In this document: positions 16,635-24,351 of the stretch, piece after piece
How positions within the stretch are numbered: position 1 is the first letter of the stretch
Layout: the number at the start of each line of letters is the position of its first letter
IMG/VR virus record: IMGVR_UViG_3300046713_000096
Span: 36,855 to 100,854 of that record
From: a virus
Length of the DNA stretch: 64,000 nucleotides
Strand: one strand, 5' to 3'
Notes under the pieces: generated by a model
What the model saw: the letters and a program-made list of their open reading frames with translations, nothing else
The model's database searches: none
What the model was told of the DNA's origin: nothing
Position numbers and translations under genes: made by a program

Positions 16635-17102
16635 GTGAAGAAGTTGTTTCTGTTGCTCGTTTTCGCCGCGGCATGCGCACCGCTTGGCGAGAATCAAGCC
16701 GCGAAATATCGGGCCGAGATGAAGCTGATCGTGCAGTCGATGGCCATCGACGGCCACCACGTCGACGCGAACGAGCTCGGGGGCATCGACGTCATCGAGT
16801 TGCCGCTCGACGAGCTGCACGAGCACTGCAAGCGCAATGCCTACGGCTGCACGACGGGCTACGTGTCAGGTGTTACGATCCTCTTGCCTGATCGACGCGC
16901 ATGGGTGTGCACGGGTGAACCGGGCACGCGCAAGGGTCAAGGATGCTGGTACACACAGGGCGAGATCGCGCTTCACGAATACACACACGCCGCCTATCGC
17001 CAGCTCGGGATCGAAACGGGCGACCATCCTGATTTTTTCAAAAAGACCTTCAAGCGCGCCTATGACGAATGGGCCTTGTGGAATCACCCCGACGAAGAAT
17101 AG
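16635..17102 (+). CDS. Lipoprotein with HEYTH zinc-protease motif
   Basis: 155 residues from a GTG with an AGGG upstream. The N-terminus MKKLFLLLVFAAAC is a lipoprotein signal with the lipidated Cys at 14. EIALHEYTHAAYRQLG holds HExxH, and several Cys (HCKRNAYGC, WVCTG, GCWYT) could form disulphides in the periplasm. Likely a membrane-anchored extracytoplasmic metallopeptidase expressed from the phage; target unknown. Confidence 0.7.
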   Translation: MKKLFLLLVFAAACAPLGENQAAKYRAEMKLIVQSMAIDGHHVDANELGGIDVIELPLDELHEHCKRNAYGCTTGYVSGVTILLPDRRAWVCTGEPGTRKGQGCWYTQGEIALHEYTHAAYRQLGIETGDHPDFFKKTFKRAYDEWALWNHPDEE

Positions 17103-17114
17103 AAGGCGAACCCA

Positions 17115-17432
17115 ATGGATCCGAACGCAGCCCTTGACGGCATTCTCTCGAACTTCATGATCTCCGATCACGCAGAGGCGCTCGCGGGATGGCTCGCAAA
17201 AGAGGGCTTCGCGCCTGACGAACGCACATTGCCCGAGCACGACAGGTGCCCGGCGTTTATCCGCCAGCACGTCGCGCGCCATTACCCGGGCGCTGACTTC
17301 GAGTCGATTCGTGTGCGCGCGGATCGCGCGGGCTTGTGGACTGCCCCGCCCGCGGGGCAGTGGTTGTCACTCGCGATCTGGCCTGACCTCATGAGCGCCG
17401 ACGACGACGAGTGCGACGAGCAGTCAGAATAG
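17115..17432 (+). CDS. Hypothetical protein, 105 residues
   Basis: Starts 12 nt after the lipoprotein stop, so probably in the same operon. Helical N-terminal half, aromatic middle, very acidic tail (SADDDECDEQSE). Function unknown. Confidence 0.6.
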   Translation: MDPNAALDGILSNFMISDHAEALAGWLAKEGFAPDERTLPEHDRCPAFIRQHVARHYPGADFESIRVRADRAGLWTAPPAGQWLSLAIWPDLMSADDDECDEQSE

Positions 17433-17448
17433 CTTACCTAAAAAGTTG

Positions 17449-17476
17449 TTGCGTTGAAGCGAACGCCTGCTAGTCT
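17449..17476 (+). promoter_or_regulatory. Phage leaderless promoter, class A
   Basis: AAAAAGTTG then TTGCGTTGAAGCGAA, TAGTCT -10, 7 nt before ATG 17484. Confidence 0.75.
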
Positions 17477-17483
17477 AGTTCTC

Positions 17484-17885
17484 ATGGACGCACGCCGCTT
17501 CATTCTCGCTGGAAACGCAACGTTCACGATCACGAGTGCCAAGTCGGGCACGCGGTTCACGTACAAGATCAAGGCGAAAGAGCTCGACGGCGGCCGCACG
17601 TTGCACTTCGTCTCGGTGCTGACCGGCGACGACAACGAATCCGACTACACGTTTTTGGGAACGATCTTCGAGGGCCGCGAGTTTCGCCACAGCTCGAAGT
17701 CGCGGATCGGTCGCGAGGCCCCTTCGGCGCGCGCCTTCGCTTGGTCGTTCACGCGGATCATGGGCGAGTCGCTGAACGGTCAGGCGACCGTGCACCACGA
17801 AGGCCGGTGCGGACGCTGTGGCCGCAAGCTGACCGTGCCGAGCTCGATTGAACTCGGCCTCGGGCCCGAGTGCGCTGGCGCGTGA
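17484..17885 (+). CDS. DUF6011-like zinc protein
   Basis: 133 residues. A beta-rich N-terminal domain (FILAGNATFTITSAKSGTRF) leads to ARAFAWSFTRIMGE, then EGRCGRCGRKLTVPSSIELG and LGPECAGA, a layout I associate with the DUF6011 C-terminal zinc module. Served by its own class A promoter with a predicted leaderless mRNA. Role unknown. Confidence 0.8.
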   Translation: MDARRFILAGNATFTITSAKSGTRFTYKIKAKELDGGRTLHFVSVLTGDDNESDYTFLGTIFEGREFRHSSKSRIGREAPSARAFAWSFTRIMGESLNGQATVHHEGRCGRCGRKLTVPSSIELGLGPECAGA

Positions 17886-17899
17886 CCGCTTTTGGCAAA

Positions 17900-17931
17900 G
17901 CGCCCCGAGGCGAGACTCGCTTTCGGGGCGC
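17900..17931 (+). terminator. Strong hairpin after the plus-strand operon
   Basis: GCGCCCCGA / TCGGGGCGC with a loop of about 14 nt, 15 nt after the stop codon. No long U run follows. Confidence 0.65.
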
Positions 17932-18122
17932 CTGTCGCTCATCTTGCGAGACGGATCTCGCAGACACGTGCCAGCACGAAAGTCTCAAGCCCCGGGGCGG
18001 CTTACGATTTAGTCACAGGCCCTTGCAGGCCAGCAAGCTTTGGCTAACTGTGGCCCCGCTTTCGTGTTTCCGAGGGCTTGCGATCTCGGGGGGACACACG
18101 AGGGTCGCGCGGCAGCGGGCCG

Positions 18123-18362
18123 CTAACCCGCTGTGCCGCGCTTGCGAACTTCGCGGTCGACTTCGGCCCGGGCACGTCGACGAGCTCGACGATTGCCGCC
18201 GTACTCGGCTGCGAGCTTCTTGTATTTCGCCTCGGTCGCGTCGAGCTCTTGCCGCTTGGCCAGCAAGGCCGCTGACCGCTCGCGTGTCGGGCTCGACGCT
18301 GGCGCCTGGCCTGCGACGGCCTGCTCGTCGAATGGCGGCTTGCCCGGGCGCTCAGTGTCCAT
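18123..18362 (-). CDS. Hypothetical basic helical protein
   Basis: 79 residues: a disordered N-terminus (Pro/Ala rich), then a helix ELDATEAKYKKLAAEYGG and a highly basic tail rich in Arg. Possibly nucleic-acid binding. It overlaps the previous gene end by 11 nt. Confidence 0.55.
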   Translation of the reverse strand: MDTERPGKPPFDEQAVAGQAPASSPTRERSAALLAKRQELDATEAKYKKLAAEYGGNRRARRRARAEVDREVRKRGTAG

Positions 18363-18666
18363 TGCGCGGGTCGTTCTCGACCGCGTCGTCGGTCAGCTTG
18401 ACGACGGGCCCGGGGTGGCCCTGCACGACCGGTGCGATGGGTAGGCTTCCGACCGAGCTCGTAAGTGCGAGCTCGACCCGGTTCATAGATGCCTTCATGT
18501 CGTCGAGATCACGAAGTAGCGCGTCGCGGTTCGACTCGCACGTCGACACGTCGACAGCACCGAGGCCCCATCGCATGACGCGACCGACCGCTGTTTGCAC
18601 TCTGCCGCTCGCCTCGACCAATAGACCGAGCTGCACACCGAATCGTTCTTCTTCGATCGTCATCAT
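18352..18666 (-). CDS. Hypothetical helical protein
   Basis: About 104 residues from a pair of ATG codons with GAGGG upstream. Helical and coiled-coil-like (ALLRDLDDMKASMNRVELAL). Function unknown. Confidence 0.6.
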   Translation of the reverse strand: MMTIEEERFGVQLGLLVEASGRVQTAVGRVMRWGLGAVDVSTCESNRDALLRDLDDMKASMNRVELALTSSVGSLPIAPVVQGHPGPVVKLTDDAVENDPRNGH

Positions 18667-18677
18667 CTTGGAATCCC

Positions 18678-18899
18678 TCACTCGCGCCGACGATGGCGCT
18701 TGCAGAAGATCTGTGTCGCTGACTTTTCGCTCACCCATCCCCACGACCACCCCTCGGGCAAAACGACTTTGACCGGGGCAAGTGCGATCGGATGCTGCAT
18801 CCCGTGAAGCGCGGGCTTCATGCGAAACAGCACAAGCGCGCGCGTGCGCGCTCGACAACCGGGCACGTCACACAGCGCTATGAACCGCTGCGCGAGCAT
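18678..18899 (-). CDS. Small Cys/His protein
   Basis: 73 residues, with CDVPGC near the N-terminus and IFCKRH near the C-terminus, a possible zinc site separated by a beta-like core. It overlaps the preceding zinc gene by about 30 nt in another frame. Confidence 0.55.
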   Translation of the reverse strand: MLAQRFIALCDVPGCRARTRALVLFRMKPALHGMQHPIALAPVKVVLPEGWSWGWVSEKSATQIFCKRHRRRE

Positions 18900-19077
18900 C
18901 GCCTTCGACCTTACGTCGCTCGCTGAAGTTTCGTAACGCATCGCCGCACGTCGCTGCATCGTGCGGAATGCGGCAGAACGTATCGGCACAAACGTACTTT
19001 CGGCAGTGCTCGCACTTGGACACGACGAAGTGATCTTTGCGAACACGGCTGCAACACTCACAACTAGGTTTTTTCAC
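18868..19077 (-). CDS. AN1-like zinc-finger protein
   Basis: 69 residues from a GTG overlapping the upstream TGA. CECC, CEHC, VCADTFC and PHDAATC give up to eight Cys/His ligands in an AN1- or B-box-like order. Function unknown. Confidence 0.6.
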   Translation of the reverse strand: MKKPSCECCSRVRKDHFVVSKCEHCRKYVCADTFCRIPHDAATCGDALRNFSERRKVEGDARAAVHSAV

Positions 19078-19303
19078 GTTTCCTTTTCCTTGCGAGCTTC
19101 GCGAGCGCGCTATCGCGCGAGCTCTGCAGCACGCGCAAATCGACTTCGAGCTTCGAGAGCTTCTTCTCGACCTGTTCGAGCCGGGCAGCTGCACAGATCG
19201 GGCACATGCCGTGAAACTCGAATTCGCAGGCCCAAAAACGCGCGCACTCGGGGCAGCGTCGCTCGCGTAGTCGGACGATGATCGGTTGAATCTCGATCGC
19301 CAC
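19064..19303 (-). CDS. Zinc ribbon plus coiled coil
   Basis: 79 residues. CPEC and CPIC frame a zinc ribbon, followed by a coiled-coil helix (LEQVEKKLSKLEVDLRVLQS) and a basic end. The TGA overlaps the next GTG. Could be a small DNA- or RNA-binding adaptor. Confidence 0.65.
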   Translation of the reverse strand: MAIEIQPIIVRLRERRCPECARFWACEFEFHGMCPICAAARLEQVEKKLSKLEVDLRVLQSSRDSALAKLARKRKREKT

Positions 19304-19338
19304 GACGAGAGTTACCGCAAACGATCAGACGCCGCTGA

Positions 19339-19698
19339 CTACTTCTTTCGTTTCCCGCCGCCGCCTTCGTCGCCTTGTCCCCGATCTTTGGGCGGCGGGA
19401 CGATCGGTGTCGGCAGCTTGCTCGATCGCATCTTCCGACCGTGTGGCCCTACAATCGGTGTAGCGTCAGTCGACGACGCTACGTTTTCATTTCTCAGCGC
19501 CGCCGACACGTTGCCGAAGCGAACCATCGTGTCGCGAACGCCCGCGTGATAGTGGGCATTGCTCAGCGCGCGCAGCGTCGCGATGACTCGATCACGAATC
19601 GAGTCGGGTAGCACTGCGAGCTCGACGCGAAACTCTGCCGCGATCGAAGCGAGCGCGAGGTGTATGTCGCCGTTGCGGTTCGTCGTCTGAGACACCAC
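19339..19698 (-). CDS. Hypothetical protein, 119 residues
   Basis: Helical first 65 residues (HLALASIAAEFRVELAVLPD) and a disordered Gly/Lys/Pro-rich tail. No Cys. GTG start, with a second GTG one codon later. Function unknown. Confidence 0.6.
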   Translation of the reverse strand: MVSQTTNRNGDIHLALASIAAEFRVELAVLPDSIRDRVIATLRALSNAHYHAGVRDTMVRFGNVSAALRNENVASSTDATPIVGPHGRKMRSSKLPTPIVPPPKDRGQGDEGGGGKRKK

Positions 19699-19849
19699 GG
19701 CTACAGCTTACCCGATCGACTCACCTGCACACTCGACACCGATGGGGCTGCGCCACGCAAGCGACTTCACGGCCTGCGCTCAAGCCCCGACTTCTGCGAC
19801 ATTTCCCCCTGTTTCGTGCCGAAACTTGCCGCGTTCCTGTTCTCAGGCG

Positions 19850-20305
19850 TCACTTGTTTGCCCCGCCCTTCACACGCGCCACCATGGCGGCGAACGCGGC
19901 CCGGTTGCCGTAGCAGTCGAACACCGTCATAGGGCCCTCGTCGAAGCGCACGAGGCGCTTGTTGTACGTGATCGCAGTCCGACGCACTTCGGCCCGGCCC
20001 CGAAGCCACTCGGCACCGAGAGGCGTCAGGCGCCAGCGCCCATACTCGACCTGCTCGACGAGCCCCCAATGACGCAACTTGGCATAGTCGCCGTTGCCGT
20101 CGCGCAGGCCCTTCGTCGACGTCGTGTGCTGCAGATACATCTTGACAAGCGTCACGCACATCTTTCGCGTGATGTGCCTGCGACTCTTGTGCGCTGGCTT
20201 CCTGCAGCACGGGCACTTCACTGCGATCTTGCGTTCGAGCCGAGCTTCGAGCCAGCGCCTACAGAACGCGAGCGTGACTTTCTCGGGGTCATGCTTCGAA
20301 GTCAT
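19850..20305 (-). CDS. Winged-helix-like protein with zinc pair
   Basis: 151 residues. An N-terminal helix, then CPCCRKPAH (zinc), then a region LRHWGLVEQVEYGRWRLTPL that reads as a winged-helix wing with YNKRL and aromatic residues after it. Could be a DNA-binding regulator. Overlaps the upstream stop. Confidence 0.6.
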   Translation of the reverse strand: MTSKHDPEKVTLAFCRRWLEARLERKIAVKCPCCRKPAHKSRRHITRKMCVTLVKMYLQHTTSTKGLRDGNGDYAKLRHWGLVEQVEYGRWRLTPLGAEWLRGRAEVRRTAITYNKRLVRFDEGPMTVFDCYGNRAAFAAMVARVKGGANK

Positions 20306-20510
20306 CGATCGGAACTACCGAATCGCGCGCGTCGTCGCTGACCTCGTCGTCATCGTCGTCGCCCTTCGCTTTCTTGAGCCAATCGGCAAACGCTTCGATG
20401 TCGATCACGCGCAGCAAGCTCAGCGACGTGTACACGTCACGCGGCATCGTCGCGCCGACGGCGCGCTCGATGCGCCGAAGCGCCTTTTGCTTTTTCGTGT
20501 TCGGTGACAT
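20289..20510 (-). CDS. Small acidic-tail protein
   Basis: 73 residues with a basic N-terminal helix (KKQKALRRIERAV), then a hydrophobic helix and an acidic tail with five Asp in a row. Overlaps the gene upstream by 74 nt in another frame. Function unknown. Confidence 0.55.
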   Translation of the reverse strand: MSPNTKKQKALRRIERAVGATMPRDVYTSLSLLRVIDIEAFADWLKKAKGDDDDDEVSDDARDSVVPIDDFEA

Positions 20511-21072
20511 CTAGCTTGCGACGAAGCGCCTTTCGACCTTGGCGCCAACCGTCGCGCCACAGCTCGTACATGTACAAGTATAGTCCGGCGCTCATCACCG
20601 GGCGACCTTTTACGAGGTACGCGCGAGCCCGCAACGTGCGAACGAACCTCTTGCAGTCTTGCCAGCGCTTGGGGTGGCAATCTGCTTTCGAGGCGTCTGC
20701 GCTGATCTTCGTGCTCTTCTTCATCGCGTCTCGCATTCCCTTGGCTAGGTCGCCCATGTCTTTCGTCTGCTGATCGGGGGTGCCTTCGTCGAGATGGTGC
20801 TCGCCAGCCGAGACGACGCGCACCGCTGCGCGCGCGACGTGGCGCCCGTTCGGGCGCTCAAGACAGACGTGGCGCCCGAGCTGACAGAGATCGCAGGCGC
20901 ACGCCGAAATGACGAAACGTGCTTGACCGGCCAATCCGACTGACTGCCCCATCGCTCGCAACGCCTTGCCCGTGTACATCACCACGGCACCCGGTCGCAG
21001 CTCGCCCGCGAACCGACGAGAGCTCTCGTCGCGCGTGCGCTTCAAGTTCCCTGCATAGGTGTCGGGCTGCAT
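20437..21072 (-). CDS. Hypothetical protein with Cys cluster
   Basis: About 211 residues from an ATG inside the upstream gene end. SACACDLCQLGRHVCLE gives four Cys after a beta region (RPGAVVMYTGK). The C-terminal half is basic and helical. The last 25 codons overlap the next gene, and the Arg-rich tail may be less reliable. Function unknown. Confidence 0.6.
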   Translation of the reverse strand: MQPDTYAGNLKRTRDESSRRFAGELRPGAVVMYTGKALRAMGQSVGLAGQARFVISACACDLCQLGRHVCLERPNGRHVARAAVRVVSAGEHHLDEGTPDQQTKDMGDLAKGMRDAMKKSTKISADASKADCHPKRWQDCKRFVRTLRARAYLVKGRPVMSAGLYLYMYELWRDGWRQGRKALRRKLDVTEHEKAKGASAHRARRRRDDAA

Positions 21073-21503
21073 GCCGCCTTCTTTCGCGCGCGCACCGCGC
21101 GCCGATTGCATTTGACCGAGCAGTAGATCGCGTCGACGCGACGACCCTTCACGCAACGACCACAGACCGAGCATGTGCGAGCCGTCTGCTTTCGAGCCTT
21201 CTTGCGCCGATAGTAAGCCTGCAGCGAAAGGTGTCGAATCCGGCACGCGTCCGAACAATAACGCGTGTTGCCACGGTACGGGCAGAACTGCACCTCGCAC
21301 CCTTTTCGCTTGCAGGTGATCAGGCCCCGACGAAACATGCGCGTGCGAAGAGCGCGCAGCGAATGGCGCCTTTTCGCATCGCGTTTGCGCTCGACGTAGT
21401 CGCTGTGCCGATGCCAGCCGATGGCCCGCAATCGTTCGGCATGATGCGACTGTGCATCGCAGAACACCTCGATCACGTCGGCAGTTAGATCAAGCCATGT
21501 CAT
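21042..21503 (-). CDS. Zinc-finger protein with two Cys modules
   Basis: 153 residues. CKRKGCEVQFCP then YCSDACRIRH forms one module; CSVCGRCVKG then YCSVKCNRR forms a second, like the FCS/YCS fingers of bacterial HTH-associated proteins. Basic throughout, so nucleic-acid binding is likely. The N-terminal half is helical. Confidence 0.65.
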   Translation of the reverse strand: MTWLDLTADVIEVFCDAQSHHAERLRAIGWHRHSDYVERKRDAKRRHSLRALRTRMFRRGLITCKRKGCEVQFCPYRGNTRYCSDACRIRHLSLQAYYRRKKARKQTARTCSVCGRCVKGRRVDAIYCSVKCNRRAVRARKKAACSPTPMQGT

Positions 21504-21675
21504 TTTGTGGATCTCGGCACGCGATGCACTCGCCTGTCACAAGACTGATCGGGCCCGCTTCATGATCGGTCGCGCCGCAGTTGCAACAACAAGGCAGACA
21601 GGTCGCGCACCAAAAGATCTCTTCTGGATCGAGCGGACCGGCACATGCTGCGCATTCGAGCACGGCCACTCTCAC
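21490..21675 (-). CDS. Small Cys-rich protein
   Basis: 61 residues with ten Cys: CAAC, CATC, CCCNC and CIAC, enough for two zinc sites. Overlaps both neighbours. Function unknown. Confidence 0.6.
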   Translation of the reverse strand: MRVAVLECAACAGPLDPEEIFWCATCLPCCCNCGATDHEAGPISLVTGECIACRDPQNDMA

Positions 21676-21953
21676 CGCTTCCGCTTCCGCTCGGTCGAGC
21701 TCGCGAGCACATGCCGGCGAACGTTCTTCCGGACGTCGACGACCTCTCGCTTCACTTCGCCCGGATACGGCGGCGGCGGCAAGCGAACCTCGCTCAGCGC
21801 GCGCTCAAGCGCCTTGTGCAGCGTCGAGCCTTCGAGCTCGGTCGCGACAAACGAGTACAGAGCACACAGCCCTTGCTTGCCGGCTTCGTTCGGATCGCAT
21901 TCGCTGTTCAGTAGCGCTGCCTGCACTTCTTGAAAAACGGTGTTGTCGCTCAT
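21672..21953 (-). CDS. Hypothetical protein, 93 residues
   Basis: Acidic helical N-terminus (SDNTVFQEVQAALLNSECDP), then a Pro-rich loop and a basic tail. The ATG overlaps the SspB-like gene's stop. Function unknown. Confidence 0.6.
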   Translation of the reverse strand: MSDNTVFQEVQAALLNSECDPNEAGKQGLCALYSFVATELEGSTLHKALERALSEVRLPPPPYPGEVKREVVDVRKNVRRHVLASSTERKRKR

Positions 21954-22399
21954 GCTGCACCCTTGTTGTTTTTCACGATGCGAAGATGACCCTTCATCTG
22001 TCGCGCCTGATTGCGATCGGCTTTCGCTTTCGCGTTGGCTCGGTGGCCAGCGTTCGCCAAGATCTCGCGCTGCACTTCGATCGGCGCATCGGGCAACCAC
22101 ACCCGGCCAATGTCTAGCACTGGCGAAGACAGCGCATAGACGAACGGCCACGGGATGCTGCACCACATGCGCAGGCTCGCGCCCTCGCCAAACGACAGAG
22201 TGCCGCTCAGCGCTTCGCTGTCGCACTTCAAGTCATGGATCGGCCGTGGCAGGTCGAAGCCCCATTCGAGCACGAGGCTAGGCGTCGCGCGCAGGTAGCC
22301 CGGCACGACGACTTGTTTCGGGCGCGGATCAAGATGAACTCTCAAGAGGCCGTGACCCATCCAATTGATCGCGATCTCTGACTTGCTCGGCTGATCCAT
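21950..22399 (-). CDS. SspB-like ClpXP adaptor
   Basis: 149 residues. LLRVHLDPRPKQVVVPGYLR, then PSLVLEWGFDLPRPIHDLKC, SGTLSFGEGASLRMWCSIPW and PFVYALSS follow the strand order of SspB-type proteins (LDPR, VP, LVL, DL, LSF, PW). SspB delivers ssrA-tagged and other substrates to ClpXP. The C-terminal tail is basic and could end in a ClpX-binding peptide. A phage copy could redirect host proteolysis. Family assignment is from memory of motif order. Confidence 0.65.
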   Translation of the reverse strand: MDQPSKSEIAINWMGHGLLRVHLDPRPKQVVVPGYLRATPSLVLEWGFDLPRPIHDLKCDSEALSGTLSFGEGASLRMWCSIPWPFVYALSSPVLDIGRVWLPDAPIEVQREILANAGHRANAKAKADRNQARQMKGHLRIVKNNKGAA

Positions 22400-22757
22400 T
22401 GCCGGAAGTACCGGGCGGGCTCGATGGTCGCTGACCGCCCTTCGCGTTCTCGATCAGCTTCGCGTATTCGCTGCCCGAAAAGACCTCGGGCGCCATTGCG
22501 AGCGCGACGACAATCAGGGTGCGGAAGCGCGCAGCCTTCGGCAGCGCCCCGAGGATCGCGGACACGTGCGTCATGGCCTGCAGCTCAAGCACAAGCATTC
22601 CGGGCTCGGCAGCTGGCGGCACGTGCGAGAACAAAGGTGCTTCGAGCACTTTGCGCAGGCGCTCGACGGCCTGACAAAAGGCCATCATGCACAGCTCATC
22701 ACGGAACCTGTGATCGTAGGCCGCGACGACGGCGAGTGCGAGCTCGCGCAAAGTCAC
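22329..22757 (-). CDS. Hypothetical protein, 142 residues
   Basis: Helical; first 95 residues orderly (LRELALAVVAAYDHRF; VLELQAMTHVSAILGALPKA), then a Ser/Gly/Pro tail that overlaps the SspB-like gene by 71 nt. The start overlaps the Acb2-like stop. Function unknown. Confidence 0.6.
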   Translation of the reverse strand: MTLRELALAVVAAYDHRFRDELCMMAFCQAVERLRKVLEAPLFSHVPPAAEPGMLVLELQAMTHVSAILGALPKAARFRTLIVVALAMAPEVFSGSEYAKLIENAKGGQRPSSPPGTSGNGSAEQVRDRDQLDGSRPLESSS

Positions 22758-23086
22758 TTCGCACCTTCTTCTGTCGGTCGAGCGCGCTCGAACTTCCGCT
22801 TGTAGTATTCGCTTTGCACTTCGTGCTCGCAGGCGATCGCTGCGTTCGCGGTCATGAGCGCCTCGCGCACCTTGCGGATCGCTGCCATCTGATCGGCACC
22901 GGGCGGTGTGAACTCTGCAATGTACGTCGCGAGTTGCTTGCTCAGCCGACGAGTCTCTTCGTAGCGCGCTGTTTGGCCCGGTCGTGGCGGATGGTGCATG
23001 AACCAGTTGTCGAGATCGATCGCGTCGACGATCGGAACGAACGGGCGGTCAAGATCACCTTCTTCGGTCGTGTTGCGTGCCTTCAT
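22754..23086 (-). CDS. acb2: Acb2-like anti-CBASS protein (cyclic nucleotide sponge)
   Basis: 110 residues. WFMHHPPRPGQTARYEETRR, then LSKQLATYIAEFTPPGADQM and AIRKVREALMTANAAIACEH align with the conserved core of Acb2: F-x-Y/H-H-P-P, Q-x-x-x-Y, P-x-S/A, and the E-A-V-M-x-A-N-A-A-I-A motif. Known Acb2 proteins are about 95-residue hexamers that bind cyclic di- and trinucleotides made by CBASS and Thoeris systems, protecting the phage. First gene of the minus-strand accessory run, divergent from the operon at 23214. Confidence 0.85.
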   Translation of the reverse strand: MKARNTTEEGDLDRPFVPIVDAIDLDNWFMHHPPRPGQTARYEETRRLSKQLATYIAEFTPPGADQMAAIRKVREALMTANAAIACEHEVQSEYYKRKFERARPTEEGAK

Positions 23087-23213
23087 TGTCAGGGCTCTCG
23101 GTGTTGGGGGTTGCCACATCACTTCCACTAGCTACCCGGTCCGGGCCGCTGTGGCTGAAACTCTCTTGCGGCGCGGTCGGGCCCCGTGCGATACCGAGCC
23201 AGCCAAGAGCTCT

Positions 23214-23477
23214 ATGACGATGACATTCGAACAGGCCAAAGCTCGCGCCTATGGCGTAGCGTTCGGCGCATTTTTTCGTGTGATGCGACGACTCGTCGGC
23301 GAGACAGGTATCGCCCGCCTCGCAGGCGACAGCGACGATCACTTCACGCTGATCAGCGTCGGCGACGGCAAGGCGTTCGCGGTGCACGTGATGGTCAAGT
23401 GCGGCCCGATCTTCAACGCGTCCGAGCTCGACGCAATCATCGACCCGCCGTCGACGCTCGACCCCACGAAGAACTAA
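23214..23477 (+). CDS. Hypothetical protein, 87 residues
   Basis: Basic helix (EQAKARAYGVAFGAFFRVMR) followed by a beta-like region ending in an acidic, Pro-rich tail. First gene of a plus-strand operon. The start could also be the ATG two codons later. Function unknown. Confidence 0.6.
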   Translation: MTMTFEQAKARAYGVAFGAFFRVMRRLVGETGIARLAGDSDDHFTLISVGDGKAFAVHVMVKCGPIFNASELDAIIDPPSTLDPTKN

Positions 23478-23488
23478 GAGGTGACACT

Positions 23489-23914
23489 GTGGCCATCACG
23501 ACGCGGCCCTATATTCGCTGCAACACGTGCCAGCGGAAGAGCTACAGCGAAAACGACATTCGGCATCGTTTTTGTGGGGCATGTGACAAATTCCACGATG
23601 ACCCGAGCAGCTACACGCTTGGATCGACCGACCGCGTAGCGTCACCTGACGAGCTGCATCAGATGGCCAATGCATGCGCGCTGTACCTGACGCAGGCCGA
23701 GCTCTCGACCGTGGTGAAAGCGTTTCTCGAATGCAATGACGAGCTCATGCGAGAGCTCTCCCTGCAGCACGGCAACGACGCACCGATCACGCCGCTCGAT
23801 TGGGCGCGGATAATGTTCACGAGCGCACACGCGGCGCTCGCGTCGCGAGAAGTCGATAACGCGATCAGGCTGTGCTTCGGGGCGCGCAAAGACAAAAAGG
23901 AACCGACACCATGA
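23489..23914 (+). CDS. Zinc-ribbon N-terminal protein
   Basis: 141 residues from a GTG with AGAGGTG upstream. IRCNTCQRKSYSENDIRHRF, then CGACDKFH, is a four-Cys ribbon; the pattern CxxC-xxSY-(H)xR(F/Y)C-xxCxxFH recurs in phage proteins of unknown function. The rest is helical, with ELHQMANACALYL and RIMFTSAHAAL. Overlaps the next ATG. Confidence 0.65.
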   Translation: MAITTRPYIRCNTCQRKSYSENDIRHRFCGACDKFHDDPSSYTLGSTDRVASPDELHQMANACALYLTQAELSTVVKAFLECNDELMRELSLQHGNDAPITPLDWARIMFTSAHAALASREVDNAIRLCFGARKDKKEPTP

Positions 23915-24351
23915 CAGAGACGGCCACGCTGAAGTCATATCGCCACTACAAAGGGGGCACGTACACGCTTCTGCACGTCGCGCGTAGCAGCGAAGAGCGC
24001 GAAACGCTGCTCGCTGTCTACGTCTCGCATCAGACGCAAGCCGTATGGGTGCGCCCATGGGTGATGTTCAATGAACCGGTGCGCTGGCCTGACGGCGAGA
24101 TCCGCGCGCGCTTCTCCGAAATGGCGCCCAAGCGCTGGCGCCTGATCGGTCACGACACGCTCGAAGGCGCCGACTATCCATTGACCGAACACGACAGCGA
24201 AGAAGCGGCGCAGCGAGCTGCAAGTGAACGAATGCGCATGCTCGAAAGCACACAGCCCTCGCGCTCGTCGGGCGGGCAAGACGGCATACAAGATCGCGTG
24301 TACATCGAGCGCCCTGACGGTTCGCGCTTCCGCTTCGGTGGCACCCCATGA
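23911..24351 (+). CDS. DUF1653-like protein
   Basis: 146 residues. YRHYKGGTYTLLHVARSSEE, LLAVYVSHQ and WVRPWVMFNEPV follow the DUF1653 pattern (YRHYKGxxY, then VY and RPxxMF). The fold is a small beta barrel; role unknown, though it is common in phages. The C-terminal extension is acidic. Coupled by ATGA on both sides. Confidence 0.75.
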   Translation: MTETATLKSYRHYKGGTYTLLHVARSSEERETLLAVYVSHQTQAVWVRPWVMFNEPVRWPDGEIRARFSEMAPKRWRLIGHDTLEGADYPLTEHDSEEAAQRAASERMRMLESTQPSRSSGGQDGIQDRVYIERPDGSRFRFGGTP

